A stretch of DNA of 64,000 nt from contig NC_013517.1 of assembly GCF_000024405.1 (NCBI RefSeq), positions 744,001-808,000 on the forward strand, in the 5' to 3' direction. Under the pieces are notes generated by a model, which was not told the DNA's origin, ran no database searches, and worked only from the letters and a program-made list of their open reading frames with translations. Shown here in pieces: positions 55,875 to 64,000 of the stretch; position 1 is the first letter of the stretch, and each line of letters starts with the position of its first letter. The DNA is from Sebaldella termitidis ATCC 33386 (GTDB lineage: Bacteria; Fusobacteriota; Fusobacteriia; Fusobacteriales; Leptotrichiaceae). The translations under genes were made by a program, and so were the position numbers.

Positions 55875-55906
55875 TCTTAACAAATTTTAGAAGAACAGGT
55901 GAGAAA

Positions 55907-57181
55907 ATGAGAAAAAAAGTAGAGAAAATGTATAATAAAATCAAGACTTTTAAAGAACATTTTGAAAAACAGATTCTTCTCGTAATAACAGTATACAGAA
56001 ACTATAATGACAGTCAGACACAGCTATGGACAGCTTCACTGACATATTATTCAATACTGGCAGTGATTCCAGTAATAGCTCTTACTCTGGGAATAACAAA
56101 AGGCTTTGGAATAGATATGTTTTTTGAGGAAAAAATATACAGTACATTTCCTGAGAGCAAAGAAGGAGCCGCCATGATTATAAATGTGGCAAAAAAGCTT
56201 ATTGATTCTACCAAAGGAAGTGTCCTCACAGGTGTCGGTGTGGTTATTTTGTTATGGACAATACTGAAACTGCTGCTGATGCTTGAAAATGCTTTTAACA
56301 GAGTATGGAAAGTAAAGAGAGACAGGTCTATTGTCAGAAGAATGATAGATTATGTAGCAATTGTCTTTTTGGGACCTATATTTTTTGCAGTGGTGCTGGC
56401 TACAATTTCTTTGCTTACCCGTTATTTGAGAGGACTGGCAAGAGGATTTCTGTTTAGTATGGGAGTACCTTTATTTCTTAATTTTGCCGGATTTCTGATT
56501 ATAATATTATTATTTACATGTATTTATATAATAGTTCCGAATACAAAGGTAAAGTTTAAGCCTGCCCTTGTTGCCGGAATAGCCACTACAATAATGTTTT
56601 ACATATTGAAATTTATATTTTTTCATGTACAGTCGTCAATTTCAAAATATAATGCAATATACGGAAGCTTGTCATTTATTCCGATATTTCTTATATGGGT
56701 ACAGTATATATGGATGTCAGTACTGGTAGGGGCACAGATAAGCTTTTCCAGCCAAAATCTGGAAAAGTACAGTGTAACCAGAAATGCAGATGAAATGCCG
56801 GTGAAATTAAAAAAAGAGCTTTCGATACTGGTGATTTACTGTATGCTTAAGAAGTTTCACGAGGCAGAGGCTCCTTACAGCAGCAGAGAGCTTGCAAAAG
56901 AGCTGGGAGTGGAGGTTCCGTTAATGAGAGATATACTAAACGGACTTGAAGATATAGAATTAATAAATGAAATAGTAAATAACAGCGACGATGATAAATA
57001 TCAGATTTCTGTAGATCCTGCAGTTCTTACTCTGGAAATGCTTCTGAATAAAATAGAGGTCAGAAATACAAACTTATATGAGGATGTGGAAATAAGCAAG
57101 AAATATAAGCCGATATTGAAGAATATACAAAAGGATATAATTTATAAAAATGAAAAACTGGTAAAGGATATAGAAAAATAA
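55907..57181 (+). CDS. YihY/BrkB-family inner-membrane protein
   Basis: This 424-aa protein has about six membrane spans in residues 40-290 (IPVIALTLGITKGFGID, GSVLTGVGVVILLWTILKLLLML, GPIFFAVVLATISLL and others) and the family block AIYGSLSFIPIFLIWVQYIWMSVLVGAQISF. YihY proteins were once misnamed RNase BN; the true function is unsettled. The C-terminal 130 residues look like a winged helix (ELSILVIYCMLKKFHEAEAPYSSRELAKELGVE), an addition common in this family. It follows thiI by 32 bp, likely in one transcript. A hairpin (57214-57243) separates it from rmuC. Confidence 0.88.
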   Translation: MRKKVEKMYNKIKTFKEHFEKQILLVITVYRNYNDSQTQLWTASLTYYSILAVIPVIALTLGITKGFGIDMFFEEKIYSTFPESKEGAAMIINVAKKLIDSTKGSVLTGVGVVILLWTILKLLLMLENAFNRVWKVKRDRSIVRRMIDYVAIVFLGPIFFAVVLATISLLTRYLRGLARGFLFSMGVPLFLNFAGFLIIILLFTCIYIIVPNTKVKFKPALVAGIATTIMFYILKFIFFHVQSSISKYNAIYGSLSFIPIFLIWVQYIWMSVLVGAQISFSSQNLEKYSVTRNADEMPVKLKKELSILVIYCMLKKFHEAEAPYSSRELAKELGVEVPLMRDILNGLEDIELINEIVNNSDDDKYQISVDPAVLTLEMLLNKIEVRNTNLYEDVEISKKYKPILKNIQKDIIYKNEKLVKDIEK

Positions 57182-57213
57182 TTTTTTGAATAAAAATATA
57201 ATTTGATAAACCG

Positions 57214-57243
57214 GAATACTGCGGTAAATTCTCTGCGGTATTC
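57214..57243 (+). other. Intercistronic hairpin before rmuC
   Basis: GAATACTGC pairs with GCGGTATTC over 9 bp (one G-U) with a 12-nt loop. There is no T-run, so it is not a standard terminator. Confidence 0.55.
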
Positions 57244-57269
57244 TGACAGGAAATTTCAAAGGAGAGAGT

Positions 57270-58553
57270 ATGGAGATAATAATAGTAGTTTTGCTGGCAG
57301 CTGTTATATTAATACAAATAATCGGCATTTTTTTCCAGAATAAAAAAAGAGCAGAGGAAAGCTCGGAAGTCACAGAGCTTTTAATTAAAAATATAAATAA
57401 TGAGAAGGAAATTTTTCTGCAGATGGAAAATAATCTTGCATTAAAAAGTAAAAACACACTTCTTGAGGGTTTACAGGAAGTAAATAAAAATCTTTCGGCA
57501 AATAATGAAAATTTATTAATAAAATTCGGAAGTTTCAGTCAGAATCTTACTAATACTTCCGCAGAAAATAACAGACTGCTTACAAAGGATATCAATATAT
57601 TTAAGGATGAGTTCAAATCCAGCATGAATAAGGATTTTGAACAATTAAACCAAAAAATAGAGTCAAGACTCGATATGCTGAATCTGAAAGTGGAGGAAAG
57701 ACTTTCGAAGGGCTTCGAGCAGACAACAAAAACTTTTAATAATATAATAGAAAGACTTAGTAAAATAGACGAAGCACAGAAAAAAATAGACTCGCTTTCC
57801 ACAAATATTATATCTTTGCAGGATGTACTTACTGATAAAAAGAGCAGGGGGATTTTCGGGGAAATACAGCTGAATCAGATATTAAAAACAGTATTTGGTG
57901 AAAGAAATGATAAAATCTTTTCGCTTCAGTATAAGCTTATCACGGGAGCAATAACGGATGCGGCAGTTTTTGCACCGGAACCTGTAGGAACAATATGTAT
58001 AGATTCTAAGTTTCCTCTGGAAAATTATAAACGTATGTTTGATAAGAGTCTTGAGGAATCACAGAGAGAGGCTGCTAAAAAAGAATTCGGGATTAATCTC
58101 AGAAAGCATATTGATGATATTTCGGGAAAATATATTATAAAAGGGGAAACTGCCGATCAGGCAATAATGTTTCTTCCGGCAGAAGCAATATTTGCCGAAA
58201 TAAATGCATATCATCAGGAAATTATAGAGTATTCCCACAAAAAGAAAGTATGGCTTGCATCTCCGACAACTCTGATGTCTGTGCTTACGACGCTTCAGGT
58301 GGTAATGGTAAATGTGGAAAGAGAAAAATATGCCCATGTGATACAGGAAGAGCTGCTCAGACTGGGGCAGGATTTTGACAGATATCAGAAAAGATGGACT
58401 AATCTTGCAAAGGATATAGATAAAGTGCATAAGGATGTGAAAGAGATTACAACCACTTCAAATAAAATAAGCAAGAGGTTTGATCAGATATCTACCGTAA
58501 AACTGGGGGAAAAATCAGAAATAACAGTATCTGAAGCAGACAAGGAGGAGTAA
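57270..58553 (+). CDS. rmuC: DNA recombination protein RmuC
   Basis: It is 427 aa, with one N-terminal membrane span (IIIVVLLAAVILIQIIGIFF), a coiled coil (about 40-175) and the RmuC nuclease-like domain (about 190-400). The conserved stretch RGIFGEIQLNQILKTVFGERN is followed by the PD-(D/E)XK-like IDSKFPLENYKRM. RmuC limits recombination at inverted repeats in E. coli. CAAAGGAGAG lies before ATG 57270. The stop overlaps the next start by one base (TAATG). Confidence 0.92.
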   Translation: MEIIIVVLLAAVILIQIIGIFFQNKKRAEESSEVTELLIKNINNEKEIFLQMENNLALKSKNTLLEGLQEVNKNLSANNENLLIKFGSFSQNLTNTSAENNRLLTKDINIFKDEFKSSMNKDFEQLNQKIESRLDMLNLKVEERLSKGFEQTTKTFNNIIERLSKIDEAQKKIDSLSTNIISLQDVLTDKKSRGIFGEIQLNQILKTVFGERNDKIFSLQYKLITGAITDAAVFAPEPVGTICIDSKFPLENYKRMFDKSLEESQREAAKKEFGINLRKHIDDISGKYIIKGETADQAIMFLPAEAIFAEINAYHQEIIEYSHKKKVWLASPTTLMSVLTTLQVVMVNVEREKYAHVIQEELLRLGQDFDRYQKRWTNLAKDIDKVHKDVKEITTTSNKISKRFDQISTVKLGEKSEITVSEADKEE

Positions 58554-59296
58554 TGGGGAAAAAGGGGAAAATAGCAGTCTTGGCTCTATTCTTTTTAGTG
58601 TTCATTGGGATCAGCAATAAAATAAGTTTTGAAAAAGTAATAGATGAAGGAGAAGAAATTATCAATACTATAAGCTTGGGAAATAAAGAATACAGAAATT
58701 CCGGCGAAAAAGGCGGACAGGAAAATATAAAAACGGGAAATCCTCTGTATATCAGAGTATTTAAAGAAGAAAAAGAACTGGAAATGTGGATAAAGAATGA
58801 CAGCGGTACATACAGCCTGTATAAAGTATTTGATATATGTACTTTTTCGGGCGGACTGGGTCCCAAGAAGAAGGAAGGGGACAAAAAAAGTCCTGAGGGA
58901 TTTTACTACACACAAAAATCATTTTTAAATCCAAACAGTGCATATCATCTTTCATTTAATATAGGATATCCGAATGAATATGATAAAAGTCACGGTTATA
59001 CGGGAAGCCTTATAATGATTCACGGAGACTGCCTGTCTATAGGCTGTTATGCGATGACTGATAAATATATAGAAGAAATTTACGGGTTAGTGGAAAAAAC
59101 GCTTAATAACGGTCAGGAAAAAATAAATGTTGATGTTTTTCCGTTTAAAATGACAGCAGCTAATATGAAACGGCATAAAAAATCGGAATATTACAGCTTT
59201 TGGGAAGAGCTAAAGCCCGGCTATGATTATTTTGAAAAAAATAAGATACCTCCGAGAATGACAGTAGAGAATAAAAAATATAAGCTGATGCCCTGA
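58553..59296 (+). CDS. YkuD-fold protein, YafK/DpaA-type
   Basis: This L,D-transpeptidase-fold protein (247 aa) has an uncleaved or weak signal anchor (KIAVLALFFLVFIGI, about 7-21). The catalytic block is H157-G-D-C-L-S-I-G-C165-YAMTD. The HGDC..GC form with extra Cys160 is that of E. coli YafK, later shown to release peptidoglycan-bound lipoprotein (DpaA) rather than form crosslinks. GGLGPKKKEGDKKSPEGFYY is also family-typical. It therefore may act on wall-attached proteins. It starts on the last base of the rmuC stop, behind AAGGAGGAG. Confidence 0.85.
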   Translation: MGKKGKIAVLALFFLVFIGISNKISFEKVIDEGEEIINTISLGNKEYRNSGEKGGQENIKTGNPLYIRVFKEEKELEMWIKNDSGTYSLYKVFDICTFSGGLGPKKKEGDKKSPEGFYYTQKSFLNPNSAYHLSFNIGYPNEYDKSHGYTGSLIMIHGDCLSIGCYAMTDKYIEEIYGLVEKTLNNGQEKINVDVFPFKMTAANMKRHKKSEYYSFWEELKPGYDYFEKNKIPPRMTVENKKYKLMP

Positions 59297-59333
59297 TAAA
59301 GCATCTGAAAAATTAAAAAAAACAAGCTGTCTC

Positions 59334-59360
59334 TTGACAAAAAGAGAAAAAAGGTATAAT
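59334..59360 (+). promoter_or_regulatory. Promoter of ispG
   Basis: TTGACA (59334-59339), a 15-bp spacer ending AAAAAAGG and TATAAT (59355-59360). Both hexamers are at consensus though the spacing is short. Confidence 0.7.
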
Positions 59361-59399
59361 CTGATTTATCAGGAAAATTACATAATGTAAGGAGGAAAA

Positions 59400-60452
59400 A
59401 TGAGCCGGATAGTAAAAATAGGAAATGTAGTAATAGGCGGCGGAAATCCTATAGCAATACAATCAATGACAAATACAGATACAAAAGATGTAGATGCCAC
59501 GGTAAAGCAGATAAAGGAATTGGCAAGTGCAGGATGCCATATAGTAAGAATGGCAGTAAAAGATAAGTATGATGCAGAGGCAGTAAAAGCAATAAAAAAC
59601 GAAGTATCAGCAGTTCCACTTGTGGCAGATATACATTTTGACTATAGATTAGCCCTGGCGGCAATGGAAAACGGGATAGACAAGATAAGAATAAATCCCG
59701 GAAATATAGGTGACGAGGGAAAAGTAAAACTCGTGGCGGATGAAGCCAAAAGAAGAAGCATACCGATAAGAATCGGAATAAATTCGGGTTCTCTGGAAAA
59801 GCATCTTTTGATGAAATACGGTCATCCTACACCTGAAGCGATGGTAGCAAGTGCAATGTTTCATGTCAGACTTCTGGAAAAATACGGTTTTGAGGATATT
59901 GTTATTTCTCTGAAATCAAGTAATGTAAAAACAATGTATGATGCATATGTGAAAATGTCCGAGAATACGGACTATCCTCTTCATCTCGGTGTAACAGAAG
60001 CAGGAACCATGGAAAGAGGAAGCATAAAAAGTGCAATGGGAATAGGCGGACTTTTGTTAAGGGGAATAGGAGATACAATAAGGGTTTCGCTTACTGAAAA
60101 TCCGGTAGAAGAAATAGGTGTAGCAAAAACTATTCTGAAAGTGTCCGGCTATATAGATGAGGGTGTAGATATAGTTTCATGTCCCACATGCGGAAGGACG
60201 GAAATAGATCTTATCGGTCTGGCAAAGCAGGTCGAAAAGGAGTTTAAAGATAAAAACTATAACATAGACATAGCTGTAATGGGATGTGTGGTAAACGGTC
60301 CCGGTGAAGCAAGAGAAGCTGATTATGGAATAGCAGGCGGAAAACAGGTGACAGTTCTGTTCAAAAAAGGACAGATAATAAAAAAAGTAGCTGAATCAGA
60401 AGCTTTGGAAGAACTAAAGAAAATGATAGAAGAAGATATGCATAAAAAATAA
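59400..60452 (+). CDS. ispG: 4-hydroxy-3-methylbut-2-enyl diphosphate synthase
   Basis: IspG (GcpE) converts MEcPP to HMBPP in the MEP isoprenoid pathway using a [4Fe-4S] cluster. The 350-aa bacterial short form has the N-terminal barrel (VVIGGGNPIAIQSMTNTDTKDVDATVKQI, DKIRINPGNIGDE) and the C-terminal cluster cysteines in SCPTCGRTEIDL and GCVVNGPGEAREADYGIAGG. GGAGGAAAA precedes ATG 59400. It is transcribed alone between its promoter and the terminator at 60471. Confidence 0.96.
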   Translation: MSRIVKIGNVVIGGGNPIAIQSMTNTDTKDVDATVKQIKELASAGCHIVRMAVKDKYDAEAVKAIKNEVSAVPLVADIHFDYRLALAAMENGIDKIRINPGNIGDEGKVKLVADEAKRRSIPIRIGINSGSLEKHLLMKYGHPTPEAMVASAMFHVRLLEKYGFEDIVISLKSSNVKTMYDAYVKMSENTDYPLHLGVTEAGTMERGSIKSAMGIGGLLLRGIGDTIRVSLTENPVEEIGVAKTILKVSGYIDEGVDIVSCPTCGRTEIDLIGLAKQVEKEFKDKNYNIDIAVMGCVVNGPGEAREADYGIAGGKQVTVLFKKGQIIKKVAESEALEELKKMIEEDMHKK

Positions 60453-60470
60453 AAAGCTGAAAGCACTAAG

Positions 60471-60499
60471 ACCGGTATCTGTTTGGAGCCGGTTTTATT
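60471..60499 (+). terminator. Rho-independent terminator of ispG
   Basis: ACCGG / CCGGT arms, 13-nt loop, then TTTATTTTA. Confidence 0.65.
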
Positions 60500-60558
60500 T
60501 TACAGGAGACAGTCGGGTGTTGAAGATGCTGGTAATTGTATATTTCAACACAGATTTC

Positions 60559-60587
60559 TTGTGAAAAAAGTTAATTTATGTTATTAT
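60559..60587 (+). promoter_or_regulatory. Candidate promoter of leuS
   Basis: TTGTGA (60559-60564), a 17-bp spacer and TATTAT (60582-60587), 37 bp before the start. There is no space for a T-box leader. Confidence 0.5.
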
Positions 60588-60623
60588 TAAGATAAAAAAT
60601 AAAATTTATGGAAAGGGAGTTTC

Positions 60624-63221
60624 ATGAGAGAGTACAATCCAAAAGAAATAGAGAACAAATGGCAGTCAAAATGGAATAAAGACAATATTTTCAAAAGTGA
60701 AAATGTAAGCGATAAGGAAAATTACTACATTCTGGAAATGTTTGCCTACCCGTCGGGAAATCTGCACGTTGGCCATCTTAGAAATTATACCATAGGTGAT
60801 GCTATTGCCAGATATAAAAAAATGAAGGGCTTCAATGTACTTCATCCATTCGGGTGGGACAGTTTCGGACTTCCTGCTGAAAACGCAGCTATTGAAAATA
60901 AAGCACATCCGGGAGACTGGACCCGTAAAAATATAGATAATATGAAAAGACAGCTGAAACTAATGGGGATATCACATGACTGGTCCCGTGAGCTGGCAAC
61001 ATATCAGGAAAATTATTACAAATGGAATCAGTGGATGTTTATAAAAATGTATGAAAAAGGTCTGGTATATAAGAAAAAATCTTATGTTAACTGGTGTCCT
61101 GAGTGTAATACAGTTCTGGCTAATGAACAGGTAGAAGACGGAAAGTGCTGGAGACACTCAAAAACTGATGTTATTCAGAAAGAGCTTGATCAGTGGTATT
61201 TCAAAATTACCGACTATTCGGAAGAGCTTCTTCAAAGTCATGATGATCTGGCAGGAAACTGGCCTGATAAAGTAATTACAATGCAGAAAAACTGGATAGG
61301 CAAGTCATACGGAACAGAAATAGACTTTGTTCTGGAAGACGGAAAAACTAAAATACCTGCATTTACTACAAGACCTGACACATTATACGGAGTGACATAT
61401 GTAGTACTGGCTCCCGAGCATCCCGTAGTAGAGGATATTATACTGAAAGATAATCCTGCTCTGAAAGTCAAAACTGATGCAATGATAAATGAGGATAAGA
61501 TAGAAAGAACGGCTGAAGATAAAGAAAAAGAAGGCTTTTTTACGGGGAAATATGTTACTAATCCCGTAAACGGCGAAAAAATACCTTTGTGGGTAGGAAA
61601 CTATGTATTGATGGACTATGGTACAGGGGCAGTAATGGCAGTTCCTGCTCATGACGAAAGAGATTTTCTGTTCGCAGGTAAATATGATCTGCCATTAAGA
61701 GTAGTTATAGAGCCCGAAGGGGAAAAGCTGGATATCAGCACAATGAAACAGGCTTACACAGGAGAGGGTATTCTTGTTAATTCTGATAAATTTGACGGAA
61801 TGAAAAATAATGATGCCAAAACTGCTGTTTCAGAATATCTTGAGGAGATAAAGGGAGGATTAAGAACTGTAAATTACAGACTTCATGACTGGCTTTTAAG
61901 CAGACAGAGATATTGGGGAACTCCGATACCGGCTTTATACTGTGAAAAATGCGGTTTGGTTATGGAAAAAATAGAAAACCTGCCTGTAAAGCTCCCTATG
62001 GATATAGAATTTTCCGGTGTGGGAAATCCTTTGGAAACATCAGAGCAGTTTAAGAATGTAACATGTCCTGTATGCGGCGGAACAGCTAAAAGGGAGACAG
62101 ATACAATGGATACATTTGTGGATTCTTCATGGTATTATCTGAGATTTTTGAACCCGAACCTGGATACTGCACCTTTTGATAAAACTGATGCAGATAACTG
62201 GACTCCTGTAGACCAGTATATAGGCGGAGTAGAGCATGCCGTAATGCATCTTCTTTATGCAAGGTTTTTTCATAAAGTACTAAGGGATATGGGACTTTTG
62301 AGTTCTAATGAGCCGTTTAGAAGACTGCTTACTCAGGGAATGGTTCTCGGACCTTCGTATTATTCAAATGAAGAAAGAAAATTTTATTTTGAGGCAGATG
62401 TGAATGTTGACAATAAGACTGGTAAAGCTTATTCAAAGAAAACAGGAGAAGAGCTTGCAGTAAAAGTGGAAAAAATGTCTAAGTCAAAGAATAATGGTGT
62501 AGATCCGGAAGTAATAGTAAAAGAATACGGAGCAGATTCTGCAAGAGTATTTTCTTTATTTGCAGCGCCGCCTGAAAAAGAGCTGGAGTGGAATATGAAC
62601 GGTCTTGCAGGGGCATACAGATTTTTGAACAGATTATTTTTATTAATAGAGGATACAAAGGAGTTTTCTGAAGCCGGTGAGATAGATCACGGCAAGAGAA
62701 ATAACGAAGATTCCGAAATACAGAAAAAACTTCACCAGACAGTGAAAAAGGTCAGTGAAAGCATGGAGGATAATTTTCACTTTAATACAGCAATAGCAGC
62801 ATTAATGGAGCTTTTGAATGATATGACTTCATACAGACAAAAGGTTATAGATACTGGGAAGATCAGCAGCGAGTCAAAGAAAATATGGAGAGAAGTAATG
62901 GAAAAAACAGTATTAATGCTGTCTCCTTTTGCACCGCATATAGCTGACGAACTGTGGTCTGCCTCTGGAAGAGAAGGATATGCTTTTCTTGAAAGCTGGC
63001 CTGAATATATCGAGGAATTGACAAAAGAAAGTAAGATTAATCTTGTAGTTCAGGTAAACGGTAAATTAAGAGATACTATTCTTGCAGATGTTAACATACC
63101 AAAGGAAGAGCTGGAGAAAATAGCTCTTGCTTCCGAAAAGGCGCAAAAATTTCTGGAAGGTAAGGAAATAGTCAAGGTAGTGGTAGTTCCTAATAAACTG
63201 GTAAATATTGTTGTAAAATAA
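60624..63221 (+). CDS. leuS: Leucyl-tRNA synthetase
   Basis: This class I synthetase is 865 aa. The HIGH signature is in YPSGNLHVGHLRNY (about 39-52), the zinc-binding region in WCPECNTVLANEQV, and the CP1 editing domain (about 225-415) carries the threonine-rich TTRPDTLYGVTYVVLAPEHP. KMSKS is in KVEKMSKSKNNGVD near residue 615. A leucine-specific region of about 45 residues (YEADVNVDNKTGKAYSKKTGEE) precedes KMSKS. GGAAAGGGAG precedes ATG 60624. mnmA follows by 28 bp. Confidence 0.97.
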   Translation: MREYNPKEIENKWQSKWNKDNIFKSENVSDKENYYILEMFAYPSGNLHVGHLRNYTIGDAIARYKKMKGFNVLHPFGWDSFGLPAENAAIENKAHPGDWTRKNIDNMKRQLKLMGISHDWSRELATYQENYYKWNQWMFIKMYEKGLVYKKKSYVNWCPECNTVLANEQVEDGKCWRHSKTDVIQKELDQWYFKITDYSEELLQSHDDLAGNWPDKVITMQKNWIGKSYGTEIDFVLEDGKTKIPAFTTRPDTLYGVTYVVLAPEHPVVEDIILKDNPALKVKTDAMINEDKIERTAEDKEKEGFFTGKYVTNPVNGEKIPLWVGNYVLMDYGTGAVMAVPAHDERDFLFAGKYDLPLRVVIEPEGEKLDISTMKQAYTGEGILVNSDKFDGMKNNDAKTAVSEYLEEIKGGLRTVNYRLHDWLLSRQRYWGTPIPALYCEKCGLVMEKIENLPVKLPMDIEFSGVGNPLETSEQFKNVTCPVCGGTAKRETDTMDTFVDSSWYYLRFLNPNLDTAPFDKTDADNWTPVDQYIGGVEHAVMHLLYARFFHKVLRDMGLLSSNEPFRRLLTQGMVLGPSYYSNEERKFYFEADVNVDNKTGKAYSKKTGEELAVKVEKMSKSKNNGVDPEVIVKEYGADSARVFSLFAAPPEKELEWNMNGLAGAYRFLNRLFLLIEDTKEFSEAGEIDHGKRNNEDSEIQKKLHQTVKKVSESMEDNFHFNTAIAALMELLNDMTSYRQKVIDTGKISSESKKIWREVMEKTVLMLSPFAPHIADELWSASGREGYAFLESWPEYIEELTKESKINLVVQVNGKLRDTILADVNIPKEELEKIALASEKAQKFLEGKEIVKVVVVPNKLVNIVVK

Positions 63222-63249
63222 TTACAAAAAAGAAAACAGGAAAGAAAAT

Positions 63250-64000
63250 ATGAAAACAAAAGTTATAGTAGGAATGAGCGGCGGCGTGGATAGTTCTGCC
63301 GCTGCTCTTTTTTTAAAGAAGCAGGGATATGAGGTAATAGGTATAACACTGAAACATCTCCCTGATGAACTATCTGAAAACGGCGGGAAGACCTGCTGCT
63401 CCATTGATGATATAACTGATGCAAAAAATGTATGCAGTCATTTGGAAATACCGCATTACACCATTGATGTATCAGAAGAATTCAAAAAAGAGGTCATGGA
63501 TTATTTTATAAAAATGTATAATGAGGGAAAAACTCCCTCACCTTGTGTTATATGCGATGAAAAGATAAAAATAAAAAAGCTTGCAGAGATTGCGGATAAA
63601 ATGGGTGCAGAATATATAGCGACAGGGCATTATTCGGGGAAAACCCTTGAAAATAAGCTTATATGGGACAGAGAGAATACAAAGGATCAGACATATATGC
63701 TTTACAGACTTGATACTGGTATTCTTTCAAGAATGCTGTTTCCGCTGTCAGGCTATAACAAGAAGGAAATACGCGAGATAGTAAAAGAAGCAGGAATAAG
63801 AATTCACTCAAAGCCTGACAGTCAGGGCATATGCTTTGCCCCGAAGGGCTATGAGGATTTTTTGAAAGGCAGCAAGGAAATAGTAATAAAAGAAGGGCTT
63901 TTTAAGGATAAAAACGGAAATGTACTTGGAAAGCATAAGGGATATCAGTTATTTACAGTGGGTCAGAGAAGAGGGCTGGGTATTAATCTGGGAAAAATGT
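63250..64000 (+). CDS. mnmA: tRNA-specific 2-thiouridylase MnmA (3' truncated by window)
   Basis: The first 250 codons lie in the window. MnmA thiolates U34 of Lys, Glu and Gln tRNAs. The PP-loop is VGMSGGVDSSAAALFLKKQG, the first cysteine region is PSPCVICDEKIKIKKL (the usual Asn-Pro-Cys is Ser-Pro-Cys here), and the second catalytic Cys is in DSQGICFAP. Also seen are YIATGHYS and KDQTYMLYRL. AGGAAAG precedes ATG 63250. It is 28 bp after leuS, so an operon of two translation genes is likely. The sulfur donor could be the desulfurase at 22138. Confidence 0.95.
   Translation, partial: MKTKVIVGMSGGVDSSAAALFLKKQGYEVIGITLKHLPDELSENGGKTCCSIDDITDAKNVCSHLEIPHYTIDVSEEFKKEVMDYFIKMYNEGKTPSPCVICDEKIKIKKLAEIADKMGAEYIATGHYSGKTLENKLIWDRENTKDQTYMLYRLDTGILSRMLFPLSGYNKKEIREIVKEAGIRIHSKPDSQGICFAPKGYEDFLKGSKEIVIKEGLFKDKNGNVLGKHKGYQLFTVGQRRGLGINLGKM

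Overview
The window is low-GC, gene-dense DNA from a diderm, fermentative bacterium of the Fusobacteria. It most resembles Leptotrichiaceae, and a Sebaldella-like gut organism is my best guess. The reasons are Fusobacteria-style type V autotransporters with a long basic signal region and a coiled-coil N-terminal domain, a FadA-like small adhesin, OmpG-type porins alongside a cytoplasmic pectin-sugar pathway, and AT-rich sigma70 promoters. The species assignment is inference.

Region 1 (1-14200) is a pectin/galacturonate utilisation locus on the + strand. It holds the tail of an MsmX/UgpC-type ABC ATPase, uxaC, a GntR regulator, a GH4 enzyme with the CHEV active-site motif of alpha-galacturonidases, a GH105 unsaturated uronyl hydrolase, an ABC importer (lipoprotein plus two permeases), a GH28 polygalacturonase, uxaB, and two tandem OmpG-type porins. 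None of the three glycosidases has a signal peptide. Oligogalacturonides would therefore enter through the porins and the ABC importer, be cut to galacturonate in the cytoplasm, and pass to tagaturonate (UxaC) and altronate (UxaB).

Region 2 (14400-23300) holds small unknown proteins, an ArsR-like regulator, an M-box Mg2+ riboswitch followed by a short leader ORF and mgtA, a GNAT acetyltransferase, an ACT-domain protein, 5-formyl-THF cyclo-ligase, an unknown membrane protein and a cysteine desulfurase. Region 3 (23360-33300, - strand) is a beta-galactoside operon: DMT-family transporter, sugar-binding lipoprotein, two permeases, a trehalase-like (alpha/alpha)6 glycosidase, an EbgA-type beta-galactosidase, and a LacI-type repressor with its own promoter.

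Region 4 (33400-53800) is a cell-surface region: an 11.8-kb autotransporter gene (3918 aa), a FadA-like adhesin, a packed five-gene cassette of small secreted and lipidated proteins ending in an OmpA-domain protein, a second autotransporter (1256 aa) built of short repeats, and a membrane-anchored NlpC/P60 hydrolase. Region 5 (53800-64000) is housekeeping: a TetR regulator, thiI, yihY, rmuC, a YafK-type L,D-transpeptidase-fold protein, ispG, leuS and the start of mnmA.

The observations most worth following are the M-box plus acidic/proline-starting leader ORF in front of mgtA, the CHEV-type GH4 in an all-cytoplasmic pectin pathway, the autotransporter/FadA/OmpA surface cassette, and a recurrent purine-GG step directly before the -10 box in six candidate promoters. 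Two starts need care: the DMT transporter has an ideal ribosome-binding site only for an AUA codon, and several long ORFs start upstream of the real initiation site.
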